DNA of 64,000 nt, from positions 14,717,367-14,781,366 of the forward strand of contig NC_135557.1 in the NCBI RefSeq assembly GCF_964340395.1, read 5' to 3'. Positions 12,501 to 26,649 of this stretch are shown here, piece after piece; positions within the stretch are counted from its first letter, which is position 1; every line of letters begins with the position of its first letter. Made by a program: the position numbers and the translations under genes. Below the pieces are notes generated by a model. It had not been told where the DNA came from and did not search any database. It saw nothing but the letters and a program-made list of their open reading frames with translations. The stretch is from Glandiceps talaboti (Eukaryota > Hemichordata > Enteropneusta > Spengelidae).

Positions 12501-15500
12501 TTCCTTATAGGTTTCTGCGGTATTGCATCAAACAGACCAAGTGAACACTAACCAAATGTCCTGGATAGGGGTGTCCATAACAAAAATACTTACCAAATTC
12601 ACACAGACTAAGTCTTCCACCACCCCATGTACATTGAACAGCCTGCCATACGTTATTATTGTCTTTCCTACAGAATAGTAATCAATAAATATTGTTAGCA
12701 AACATAAATAATGCCTAGTAGACAAGATCAGCGTCATGAGATTTCGCCTAGCCTGATCCATGCCCTCACAAACACCGACCCCAATTCATGGTCTGTATCA
12801 AAATGACGAAGGTACCAGTGTTGCAGAACGACTAAAGTGTCCCTAGACTCTCTGATTACTGACAAAGACGGCATGGGTTCAGTATCTCAGTCGGATAATA
12901 ATTCAATAGAAGTAACAAGTGTAGGAGACATATGTAACGACCCATCCTTATTTCAGCGCGCATTTCTTTGAAACCCACTGATTTAGATGCCAACATGAGA
13001 CCATGCCATTGGACAACAACAGTCACATGATATTGTTATTTAGTCACAAGGGTTATCATAAGTGAACTGGGCCCAAAATCCACAACACTATTTAATAAAA
13101 GGGCTTCTAAACTAATTATAATTAGTAACATCCATGGATCTTTTGTGATATTGTATGTTACAGAGTTCTGAATAATTGTGGAGTATTTTTTATTTTATTA
13201 AAGGCATCTGGCGTTTAGTTCCATTCTTTCTGAAGTCATTACCATTCTTTAAAGATAAGGTAATTTTATAACGTTTCAATAGCGTGTCAATGGACGAGAA
13301 CAATTATGTATGATTTATTGACGACTTTGAAGTCAAAACGTAGCAAGAAACGAACAAGTACATCAACATTGAAGTTTAAGACACAAATTCGAAACACAAG
13401 TGTCTTAAATACTTAAAAACGATAAATGAAGCTATTTATAATGTTGTTCTTCACTTCTCAGTCATTATCAAGGATACATTTACAAGATATGATAATTCAT
13501 GAAGCCATTTTCATTTTTTTCTTTCGTTTTCGGCATGCTTTCACAAGTGTGAATTTTAAGGCACCATAACTTAACACAAGTAATATCCAAGAATACCTTA
13601 TTGTGGCGCACGCTTCGCCATCATTGATGGCATAACCCCAGTTAAAATAAGTCTGCTCTTCATAGCCGTTCATCCAAATAGTGTCGTTCTTCAGATTGAA
13701 ATAGAACTTGTCACTTGAAGTATTCTGAGTCTGTAAGTATTCCCCAATGACCAGTTGAGTTCCTACGTTTGGTATAGATGCCAAGGTTGCACCCATTTCG
13801 ATACAACCATCCTTTGCCGTCAGACCATTTACAGGATTCGGGTTCACAAAGTAAGCAAGCTTAGAGTTCACTGAAACGACATGTTGATAACTTATTCAAA
13901 GTATTATGGTAAATGACTTTGCAATTGGAGAATACCTACGTGAAAGTCCCTAGGCTCTTGTGACATGCGCTCTTACAAAACTGTTGTAAATCCTAATATG
14001 AAATTAATATGCAAATTCACAAGCTGTAAGCAATTTCAAGACTCACGATATACCCTTCTTTTTGTATCCAATTTCTGAATCTTACTTTTTTAACTACATT
14101 TAAGATTCACCATTTCTCAGATTATTAAAAAAAGATGGACACATAGAGACAATGTTATTCGCGAGATTGTTGCCATCAGTTACGATGCAAGGATAAATAG
14201 ACCAATTGACTTAAGCTTCAAGTTATTGAATATGTTCATTTTATATTGTCCATTTAGCCATGAAGTGTGTGAACAAGGTAGTCTGTTTGATTTGATTGTA
14301 GGATAGAAGAACTGTTATATTAAAGGGTGACCATTGAGTTTTATTAATCTGTAGCACTTCTGAAGAATTACATATGTACCAGTCATTAATTGCACGCGGG
14401 CGCGCATACAAGTGGTATTTACACTAACACTACAGTGTCCGGTCCTACCGAACACATTATTGCGTGCCTGCATGCAAATGGTATGCAAATGATAATGCGA
14501 TCGTTCATTGTACAGGAAAGCACACGATCTCACAGTAATTTGCTGTTTTGGATAAACAATGTAATAACTAATCGCTACGCTCGTGCAGGTACTTCCACAG
14601 AGAACACTGCACGCACTCATGCCCCGAGTACGCCGCACTTGCACTTTCACGTCATGGGGTTCTGTCTTTTTAATTATGTATCAGATATTATTTGCACAGG
14701 TGAGCGTGTATGCTATTTGCACTGCAGAAAACCGAAAACGATTGCACAACAAATAGTATGGAAATGAGCATGTGATCGTTATAGATTAAATTAAGTCTCA
14801 TATCGACGTGCAACATTTTGTGCTACACTTTCGCACAGAGCTAGTGAAAGTACGGCGACTTTACAACGTTCTTGATACAAACGCTATAGACTATCGTTAT
14901 AGGTTTATTCAGTTCAACTTCAAAACATACCGTCACAAAACTCTCCCGTCCATCCCTCCAGACAATTACAGAAGCATCCAACCTGGTTATCCATAACAAC
15001 AGAACCATTATTCTTACACCATGAGTTATTGTTGCAATCTAGAGAAAAAATATTTATACAGAAATTGTTGAAATACATGGGGAACATGACATCTCTCACA
15101 AGGTATAAATTCATTTACCAACGATTTTAATTTTATATAATAACTCGCTGTGTGATGTTTTATTTCTGGTATGAGAGATTGCATAATTAACAACTCACTA
15201 ACGGAAATATTTTCTCCATCTACCAATTCTTGTGTATTGTCCATTTACCAAACAAAATCAGAAAATGTACGACCTTTTCTATTTAATCTATAATTTATGT
15301 AGTGGTAATGTGCACTGGAGCATTTTCTGAAATTGTTGTTAGATATATTGAGTTACTCTCAACATTACAAAGTCTTGGGTGTATTGAGTCATGTATAGGT
15401 AAACTTGTGTGTTTTAACCTTGATTTACTCGAGGCTCTGATTTTTAGATGCGGACCCAAAATTGATTAGATCTATTGCACCATACTATGTGTACTGTTAA

Positions 15501-18500
15501 TACAAATATTTTTAGCAGCAACATGTGATCCAGGTAATTACTTGTGATATAGTAAATGCTCGATATGACAACGACAACCTCTCTAGCATGCTGTAGAGCA
15601 ACCATATCAAGTGATTGAGAAAAACTATATCAGCGTTCAACTGGCTTACAGTAATTAGGCACTGATATCAAACTAACAGTAACAAAGATTAACCTAACTG
15701 ACTCTCAGTAACTGGGCTTAACTTACATAACCCAAAGTAACATGGCTTAACTTACATAACACACAGAAACATGGCTTGAAAATCGCAGAGCAGTTAGCAG
15801 ACTAACTTTCCTATACAAAGCTACAAATAATCTAGTTGCTTTTCAAGATGATAAACTACCAGAATCGTCATCACGTTCTACTAGGGGAAGTGTACCTGGT
15901 TCTTCTTTCATATCAATCATCGCTAAGAAAAACTGTTTCAAATATTCACTTATTCCTCGGACAATTCCAGAATGGAATCTTTTACCATTATCCATTCAAC
16001 AAGCAAAGACAATAGACAGTTTCAAATCTGCCCTCTCCAGCGTTAATATCACCGATCTCATAGATCATGCTCACCTCAACACGGGTGAGATGTAAAGGAC
16101 GCCGCCAACGTTATGCCTGTGTGATGATAATCCTTTTTAGGATGTGTACACAGTATAGAAGTAGAAGTAGAAGCTTACCTAACTCACAGTAACATGGCTT
16201 AAACTACCTAACCGCCAGTAACGAAGCTTAACTTACCTAACTCACAGTAAGAACGCTTAAACTTATCTATTAAACTCACAGTAAAAGGGCTTAGCTTACC
16301 AAACTCACACACGTGTTTTCTGGTTGATGTACTGCATGTGACCATGTTCCAGACACTTGCTGGGTAACTACATTCATTAAAATCAATGAGACAAGAAAGG
16401 GTTAACTTAGGAAGGAATCAAATATACAAAAAAGGATGAATGTCACAATCCCATTTATCTGTATAGATTTGTTGGGTATACACAGGATGGTGGAAAAACA
16501 ATACTACTGTAAGTACAACATACTGGGGGTAATTCATTGGCGAATACTAGTTAGCAGCAAATGGTGTATTCACAATTCATTATAAAATGCCACTCCTTCT
16601 CGTATGACGTGTATCTCGGAAAGAATGCTTATTGACAGTTCAGAGTAAATAGATCTGTTGAGATATGGAACAAATTGCAAGCCAATGTGGTATCATCATC
16701 AACTGTATGTTTGAAAGTCGTCTAGATATGCTATGGGAAAACCAACCATTGTATTGTGATTATATGGAAAACACTATTGATATTTTACTATATAGAGACT
16801 GTAGTACAGATGAACCTCATGACAAGTTAGCACAGAGCTGACAGTAGAGGCCAGATAGGCCTAAAGTCAGAATGAATCTATGAATCAGGATGTCAAATGA
16901 ACAACTATGCGTAGGAGGTAACTTTTACATGAAACGGTTGCATTAGCCAACATGTTTTAGTAGACTAAGTATATTGTACATGTTTTCCATTTGATTGTAT
17001 GAGATGTAGCGGTATTAGATTGCACATGAAAAAAAATATTTTGCGTTTCAGATACCCCGACCGACCCTAGTTTTGGCCGCCGGCTCTAAACACTTTTTTT
17101 TTTTTTACATGCTGACGGTAAAACTACAGAACCCATGTCATTTCAGCCTATAACAGCAAAGTGTTCGTCTAGTTCTGAATCACATAAGTGTCTTCATTTA
17201 CTTCTTTTATGCATCGTCAACTGTTACTACGGAAGTATTGTGACCATTTTTCCCTTTGGGTGGAATTAATTTAAAAAATGGAAAATTATAAAATAAAATA
17301 CCGAACTACCTACTCTATTTTCTGAAGTCGTGTTATCGGAAATAATTAAAAAAAAATGTTTGCCTCGTGAATCCTAGGAAATCAATATAAGTATGATATT
17401 ATATTAATGTGAAGCGTGATTAGTGGACGGATATCGACCCGAAGGTGAGACTGCGTGCAGTTCACGAATCATACAGGTATTATTACGGCGTAATAATACC
17501 ATTGATTTCGTAGGATTATATATTCATCACGTGATAAAGTCAATCCATATAATTGTCGACAGTTCTAATCGAATTTTAGAGTACTTAAACATGTTTTTGT
17601 AGTTTATTGATTTGGGTATAAATAACATGTTTAGTACCTGACATAAGCACAGTCTTTACCACTGGGGCTACCACCAACCGTTGAAGTCCATTGAGTGAAC
17701 CCTCCTTGCTGGTTATCATTGTCAGCCATCCAGCCTCCATCAGTTTTATGTAGACCAACTAATACTTCAGTTTCGGTGGTCGTTGATATGAAGTTTAAGA
17801 CATTTTGGAACATTTCGTATGATTGTATTTTCGCCAATTTCCCTCCGAGAGATGTACAGGTGTCTACTGCAGTAGTGTAGTCTTGTGGGTTTGAGGATAG
17901 TCGATACCGCACTTGTGGAGTTGGGACAGGTTCTGAAAAGGTAGGAGAGGAACATTCAGTCCATCTGGTTAATTGAAAATAACCCTCCTGTCTGTCTTAA
18001 AATCAGACGCATACACATACATATATTTTTACTCCGGACACAAGATTGTGTGATATTGTTAAAATTGTTTATCCACCCCATGTGTCCCATTATTATTAAG
18101 TGACGCTAAACAAGCAAACGCACTCTTTGAGATACCAACTGAACAGAGCACTACGTCTAGGCCATATAACTTTACTTTATATAAGCACACTAATACCAAA
18201 TTATATTAAATTGACATATTTCAAAATAACTTCTGATCTATTTTGTTTTTTTTTATTTTCTTTTATTTTTTGCTAATAAAAATGCAACATTTTAGAAATT
18301 TTCACGTCTAAAGTCAATGTTTTGAAGCTTAACCAAGATTTCAAGTTACTGAGAAAATAAAACAGTAAAATAGACGAACGAGGAAAGCATAGTTGTCGAA
18401 TACCATTACGAGCGAATGCAAGATATTACATGTATGTCAACCGTTTCTAAGAGGTGCTATTAATTTTCCAGCATAATGGGTTTAACAGAAACAATGGCTG

Positions 18501-18746
18501 TAGGTTTGCTATTTTACTCCTGTTTTCCTTACCTAAACAAAATGGTCCTTTCCATCCAAATTGACAGTCACAAGTACAACCTTCGCCCACTATGTTGACT
18601 GTTCCACCATTGTGACACCATGAGGCTCCATCCATACAATCTAAAAAGATACACGGATATGGCAATTTAGACTTGTTGAAAGTCTTTGTAATGTTTTAAA
18701 TAATATTACATATGTACCAGAGATCACTTGCACCACTGTATGTATG

Positions 18747-18779
<33 letters not shown>

Positions 18780-21700
18780 GGGTAGGTAGGTAGGTACGTG
18801 TACCCGAGCTTCTTATATTCATTTCTTTGCTGGTTTATTCAAAACATGCTTTCTAACGAAGTAGTTGATTTTCTGTATTCGTTTTTATAAATGTCTTTAT
18901 TTCTGTGTGCAATTTGTGTAATGTATTTAATTCCCCCATTAATCGAAACAGCGGCAAATCTCAGCCAGCAAGCTTACCAAATTCACAAATATGATACCGA
19001 CCACCATTTTTAGTACAGTCGTCAGCCATCCACCGCCAGTCACTGGTTACCCTTTGAAAAAAATCATTAATAGAAAGATTATTGTTACAATAGTAGTAGT
19101 TTATGATAGCGCAAGTAACAGTTATGTTACTTGAGAGGATTGTAATCTCGATTTCTGTGAAATACCAATTTAAACTTCATTTGGATGATTTCTTTTCTGT
19201 GGGCCGCATTGCATCATGGAAGTCAGCAGAAATTGATATGCACTAGGTGAAAGGTGAATATTAATGTTTTTCCACTGAAGGGAATAACCACTTATGAATA
19301 TTCATAAACTCATGAGAGGAGACAACAGAACCCAAAATGCCTATTTCCTTTTTGAAAAACATATATATGAAATAAAAAATCTACCTACCCCACCTATTCT
19401 AAAATTGAGCGTAATCGGAGCAACACAATTTTTTTGTAAGACTTTGTGGTAATCAGCATAGTCATATGGTAGATATGCTTGAACATGCACTGATAAACGA
19501 AAATAACTTTTATCCAATGTTTGTACCGCTAACAATATAACGTATGTCACACAATGTCATATCTATATTTCTATTACATACCCCAATAGCCAGTGAGATC
19601 TCTACCAGTAGCAAACTAGATGTTTTAGTAGTATAATATGTAACTGGTTGGCCATTTGCCTGTACTGTATGATAAGTATCTGTATATGGAACATTTGTCT
19701 AAGGGAATCTCCAATAACTACAAGGAGGGGGGGGGGTGTCTAATTGTCAGTGGATATTATTTGAAATATCATAGATAGGTATTCTATGTTGTTGAAGTTA
19801 CAGTACTGTTCCTTACTTCAATGCACCGCATTCTAGACCGATTGCAGGTTGGTTTGAATTCCAATTAGAATATCCATCCAAAGATGTGCCATCATCATAT
19901 TGCCAGATGCTTGTAACCAAGTGTAAAGCAAACCATATCTTCTGATTGGGTGGTGAGGCATTGATGCTAATGAGATACGCTTCCAGCCGTTCCTGTTCTG
20001 CAGCATTGCTTACTTGAGCGAGTCTTCCTCCATACATTAGGCAGTTATCGCGAGCCTCGTTCCAGGCGAATATTGCTTGTGGCATCCAAAGATGACGTGG
20101 ATCGATAGGTGCTGCATGATGTACAGATAATTTGAGGAAACATCGTTAACGTTTTATTTAATAAAGTATGTGGAAGACTAATCAGGCAGGTAATTATTTT
20201 TGTCAAAATTACTAAAGAGCACCTTGCTCGAAGTACATTTTCAAAAAAACGTTTTGGCATTCCGTTTATGCATTTGAACAAATGTGTTGTCAATGTTGCT
20301 GTAATGAAATATTAAATTGTGGGTTTTTGAAATATTTTTTTTAGCTTTCTTTACTGATTGAAGGTATAATTATGCCATAACAGTTAGTTGGGTATTAAAC
20401 AAAATAGCTACTTACATAACATAAAATAATAAAATATTCAATAAACAATTACTTAACATACGGATCTGTGTTCTTAAATGATTGTTTCCTCAGTAAATAT
20501 ATTTCTCTTTTCTTAACACTGTGGTTCCTCGCATAAAGTTTGATCGAAATTTAAATAGGTAAATCATATGAAACGTCAAACATCCCCTGTTCTAGAGCCG
20601 TTTGTAGTCAATAAATTAGAAAATAATGATGGATCCTTTGGAAATGAATAGACTAGAACTGACAAAAATGACTTACCTTGAGTGGTTGCAATAGTAGTGG
20701 TAGTAGGCTGGGTTGGAGTATTTGGATCTATAGTATTAATCAGAGAAAAGAATTATTTACAATGAAGCTTTAAACTTTTCTTGAGCCGCATCTCATGTCA
20801 CTGTTATTTCCATGCGATTTGGTCCCGTCCACCCCACAGTAACTCTGCACAAAAGCTAAACAAAATATGTGTTCAATTTTACACATTCTTTTATTACTAG
20901 TATACTCTTTTGCCATTTATTGAGTTACAAACAAGGAGTTGTCATTTGTTGTTTCACATTGGATTCTTCACAAGTTGAAAGCCATGTATGATAAAATCAT
21001 TTCATAAATCACAAAATCCACAATAAACACCCATTCCTCATCCATATATGGCCACTTTAAAATGCATCTTCAAGTGATGTTTTCATGTGAAAGAGGTTGG
21101 GTTATCCTTGGAGTTGAAAGACTGACCCATCGTGATATAAAGCAACTGTGTATACAACAGTGAATTTCATCACAAAGTTACTTTCCCATTTTTAATTTTT
21201 TTGATTCCTTAATTTTTTCATTTTATGAGAAGGAAAAAGGAATAAATAACAAAACAAAGAACAAACAAACCACAAGACTAATCAGGCAAAACAAACCACC
21301 TACATGAATTGTCAAAATCGTTCCCACTTTCTTATAAACAAAAGGAAGTCATTCAGATATTGTGGAATGGAATTGACTTATTTTGAACAGAAACAGATAA
21401 CGTATCATCCAAACTTGGGGCCGTTGTAAATATAACATGATAAATTGGATTTCTCACCCACTTCACAGAGACTAAGTCGACCAGAACCCCAATTACAAGA
21501 TACTGGCTGCCAGCCGTACCCAGTGTCTTTCCTGTGAAGTACAAGAGGAAAAATCGTCAATCATTTTTTTGTATTTTGAATTGCTTAGGCCTTAGTCCAT
21601 CAAACCAAACAACAAGTACAGTTCTTAGAGGGAAATACAATAGTTTAGTACAAGAAGCTACGAGAAAACATTGACCCAACATTTAGTTTTCATTTTCCAC

Positions 21701-24700
21701 CCAAGTCATCAGGACCTTGAACAGATTTGATCCTTAATACGGTGCTAGTGGTACTCCGTTAATTTCTCATACCACGCTTATTTTGGAAATTAGAAAAGTG
21801 TGCCAATTACGATTTATAAATGTGTGCCCAATAATCTGATTACAACCATGATGATATTCAAATGAAGTCATTATGCAAATGTACTGGCTAAGCAGAGATG
21901 AACACTGGAGTTAACATATTATGCATGCGGTGTGTACATGTGATACTTGTCATATAATTATGTGAATTTAACATACACGTGTCTTATTACGACTTTTACG
22001 ATGTGGCTTATTCACTCATTTTCAAATCCTAATTATCTACGTTTTTACATTTTCAACACAAGTGTGGTATGAGATATGAAAGGAATCACAGGCTAAAAGA
22101 TTGAAACTCGAAAGTTACAATTTGTAATCATCCTGTGAATTGTTAGTTGGAAACATTTTCGAGGAATGTCCTACTTTCCTCCATTTACTGACATTAATAA
22201 TGCTCTCTTATGTATGATGTGCATCATCAAAATCATCATTCAGAATATATTGGATAAAAATTTTAACTTGGAAATCAATTTATCGCAAATAAAAGGTAGA
22301 CTGCCCTTTCATCTTTTATTAACATTTCCAAAACGTTTTACCCTTTTACATATACATAGCTAGTATGACCCAGACTAAAAACATGTGTTGTTCATGGGGG
22401 AACTTTTAAATTCTTATTATTCATATCATTTGAGCGGAAACACCACTATAAGAAATAAAGGTATTTCCATAAACTTTGGGTTCTGAAGAGTAATTTCACT
22501 TCATACAATTTCGCACACTTACCAATAAAACATCAACTTAAAACTCTATTTCACTATTGTCGACCTAGCTGTGGTCTACTTTTGTCTCATGGGAATTCAC
22601 AGACATGAATATGTATTAGACGAATAATGAATAATATAGACTACTAAGAACTTATTTTCCTTTACTTTGGTCAAGAAAAACCAAACCCAGTTTATTCAAG
22701 GAAAAGTATGGAGGGTCATTACTGTAACGCAAAACATTTAGATAGGGGTGAAAATGATATCACAATTAAGCTATTTTAGAATTCAATATGGCCGATTACT
22801 ACTGTGTTAACTATATAGGAAAATAAAATTTAGTTTCTTTCCAGCACAGCCTTTCATATTGTAAAGTTAGGAGAGACTTTGATCTCCAGGGAAATATGTC
22901 CCTGGTGTGCAGTTACCTTAATACATTGTGTTTCTTATGAGAACTGCAGGAAGTATGGGACCTCTGTTATACCCAGACTACGAAACAAATGTTTACGAAC
23001 GATTTACATTACCTTAGTGTAACACAATTGGAGCCATCTTTCACGATGTAACCCCAGTTAAAATAAGTTTGTTCGCCATAACCGTTCATCCAGGAGCCAT
23101 TGTTATTATTCAGATTAAAATAGAACTTATCACTCGTAGTGTTCTGAGGATCCAAGTAGTCTTGAACGACCTTTTGAGTTCCTGCGTTTGGGATAGATGC
23201 TAAGACTCCACCCATTCCAATACATCCATACTCAGCTGTCAAACCAGTCACAGGTGTAGGGTTCACAAAGTAAGTAATGTTACCATTCACTAGAAAACAA
23301 ACAACAAACAAACAAATAATAATCAGAAATTTTATGATACGTAATAGTTGTATCTTTCAATGAAAATCTCATGACTTACCTTTCAGCTCCCCCCCCTCCA
23401 GGGAGAGGCTACTACAACGAACTCCGTCTGTCCGTCAGTGCACACGTCCGTGCGTACTAATACATCATTTCACAGACGTGCAATATCCAATTTCTTTCCA
23501 ACCAGGCACAAAGGTGACATTCAATATGGGACATGTGCACGTCAATTTGTTTTTTGATATATGTTAATTTTACCGAATGGCTTTAAACTGCCGATTTCAC
23601 TAGTAAAATAAATAAGAACCCCGGTAAAAATTGCAATTGTGTTAGTAGTTTTCCACATTTTGAGTACTGATAGGGGGGGGGGGGGGTACTTCTACTTGAA
23701 ATATCTGAACTAGTGAAAATATTTTTTAATAATTTCAGTGATATCTATAATTCTAATGTAAGGGTTTCTCTTCATCTCAGTCCGAGTTTTGACTGAGATT
23801 ACCACGTAGTAGTAATGAGACAATATACTAACACTAATCAAATTTGCTATCTAAAAGTGTACCATGTTTAGTTTCTTATTGGTTTACGTGTACTTGTATT
23901 GGGCAGAGATAGTGTTCAGTAACCTGCAATATTCACCACAAGGATAGCATATCTTACCATCGCACAGTTCACCAGTCCATCCAGGGTCGCAAGTACATAC
24001 ACAGCCATTCTGAGGATCAGCACTAATGAAACCATTAACACATATGGAGTCATCATCGCAATCTGTGGCAAAGTACACACAAACAATAATTCCAGGTGTT
24101 AAGCAGCATGTCAATCACATACACACTTGCATAATATGATGAATTTACATAGTATGGTGAGCAAAGTTTTCCTAAAATATCTTCAGAAATTTGATAATAT
24201 TCCGTATTTTCGATCATGTCATGTATATCATCATATGCATTTTAATAATTGTATTCTTGTGTGCTGTACCATTCGAATATTCATCACTCGTGTGTTTTCC
24301 CTCGAGAGTGACGTGCGTTAAAGGACCTTCGCTCAAAGATTAAATGTCATGGAACTAATAATGTTTGGGTTTGTCTTGCGTTAGAGTTTTTGTTTATTTA
24401 TATTTATATCATACTATTTGTCAGAACAACACTCATTTTATATACCCTTTCTCAAGCACGTTTACCTTCGGTGTTTTTCTAAGGCCGATAAGTACTTCAA
24501 ATCTACCCGAGTACCCAAGGTCGATCGACAGGGTACTACATCAACATAATAATCCATATAAGGTTTGCAAGGCCTCCTCTTATCGGGTTCCAAAAATTTA
24601 GCAAAAATACTTGGAGTAATATAATAACGTAAGGTTGCAGAACCACCGTATACACATATTACATGAATCAACCCATCAACCCGGTCCCACCCATCACCAA

Positions 24701-26599
24701 CCATAATTTGATATAATTTAGAGTCTTACCGAATTCACACAAACTAAGTCTTCCATTTCCCCATGAACACAGACCTGGATTCCAATAGTAATCGGTGCTC
24801 CTACTACAGAAGATACATTATGAATATATAATTAGATGTCTGTCTGTCTAGAACGTTTCAAAATCTGATATTAAATCAAAATCCTAATTGTAATGTGGTA
24901 TGAGAAATGTTGTCAGCTATTGTCTTTTCTAACCAAAGGTTCAAGTGGTGCTATAGGCGAATATATGTCAACGGGGGAACACGTCATTTTCAATTCAAAG
25001 GATGGCAGATTACTGTTTTTACAGAAGGTTACAGAAACCTGGAAAGCCCTGACTTCAATACATCAAATGTATGTTATCTGTTGATCTTGTTACTTAATGA
25101 TTTCAGTGACAAGGAATGAATTTAATGATGAAATGCTGGTAAACTCACTCGAGAGTGGCACATTCGTGTTCGTCGGAATAAGTGAACTGCCACGCCTGGT
25201 AAATCTGCTCTCCATCATCGCTGTACCAAGTCCCTTTAATGTGTTGAATATCGAAGTAAACGTTATCATTCGTGAGAGTTTGGCTGTTGTTCAGATAGTT
25301 CGCAACAATAGCGTGGGTTTCACCATCAGGAATAACAGCCAGACGTCCATTCATCGATGTACACATATCATGCGCATGCGTATAATCCTTGACAGCAACT
25401 GGGTTGAGGATATACTTCACTGGTTTTCTCTCTGTGTGGTGTTTGTGGATGGGTTGGTTTAGTTAATACATTCATAGGGAGTGACAGGTAAAACTACTAG
25501 ACAAACAAACACATGTCAAATACAGGAACAGTACTTGAAACAGACAATTCAAAATGTTTAGCTTCATAGAAAAACTCCAATTTCTACATTACTTGATTTG
25601 TTTGAGCCATTTGCCAAGTTCTGAAAAGAATCTTCCTACCAGGAAGCATGACCATCAATTCCGTGATGGCTTGACTATCTGATTCTTTATGAGCTATGCA
25701 CCAGTGAATTATTTGGGGTCTTAAGAGCTGTGAAAATTCGGTTGCAAAAATCATTAAACATATTTGGGACACTACAAGAATGAAACAAATAAAACCATTT
25801 TACCTGAGCATACTTCTCCAGTCCATGTGTAATAACACTGACAGCGACAGCCCTCCTCATTGTCAGGGACAACATCACCATAATGACACCAATCTGTATC
25901 GAAATCACAGTCTGACGAGAGAATACATTCAATATTGACATTGTAAATGAAAGCTTAAACTGTGATTTTCGGTATTGGTACTTTTACCTGACATGGGTTT
26001 ACATGTAAAAGTAACGAGGGACTTTGTATTAATTCCGAAATAATAAATAATAAAGTATAAAGCATTTTACTTAGTATATTTTGGCCAAGTCACCCGGCCT
26101 TCTTCAGTTGTTATTAAATGGCAAGCTGATTTCCTTGAAAAAAAAACGATGGTGAACCCTCACATTTCTTTCATTATTTCAAATGGAAATGAACAAGATT
26201 TCACACAAACACACAAAAACACAGACACAGACACATACATTTATATGTAACCCTGTGCAAGTTTCATATTCAAAACAATGTAAACCGCCATTAGGTTGTA
26301 AAAGTTGCATGTTTCAAGTCAGGTCAAAAAATAAGAACAGAGAAAATAAATTTTACCAAATTCACAAACATGTTTCGTTTCATCTGATGAGCAATCCACT
26401 CCAGTCCAATGCCATGACCCATCATACCTAATAGAAAGAATAAAGGGCAAAATATGTTGTATGTAGTGCGAGACAAAATATCGTATCAGCTCTAGATAAA
26501 TACTATGAAACTTATCTTGAAGGAATACACCCTGGCTCTTGTCCCGTTATGATTTCAATAAATATGCCAACCTTTTGTGCAGGTCGTGTGTTCAAAAAG

Positions 26600-26649
<50 letters not shown>

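Noticed and set aside
14390-14767. Overlapping 111- and 125-codon frames on opposite strands in an intron
   Set aside because: No family features on either strand, and they sit within an intron of a well-supported gene.
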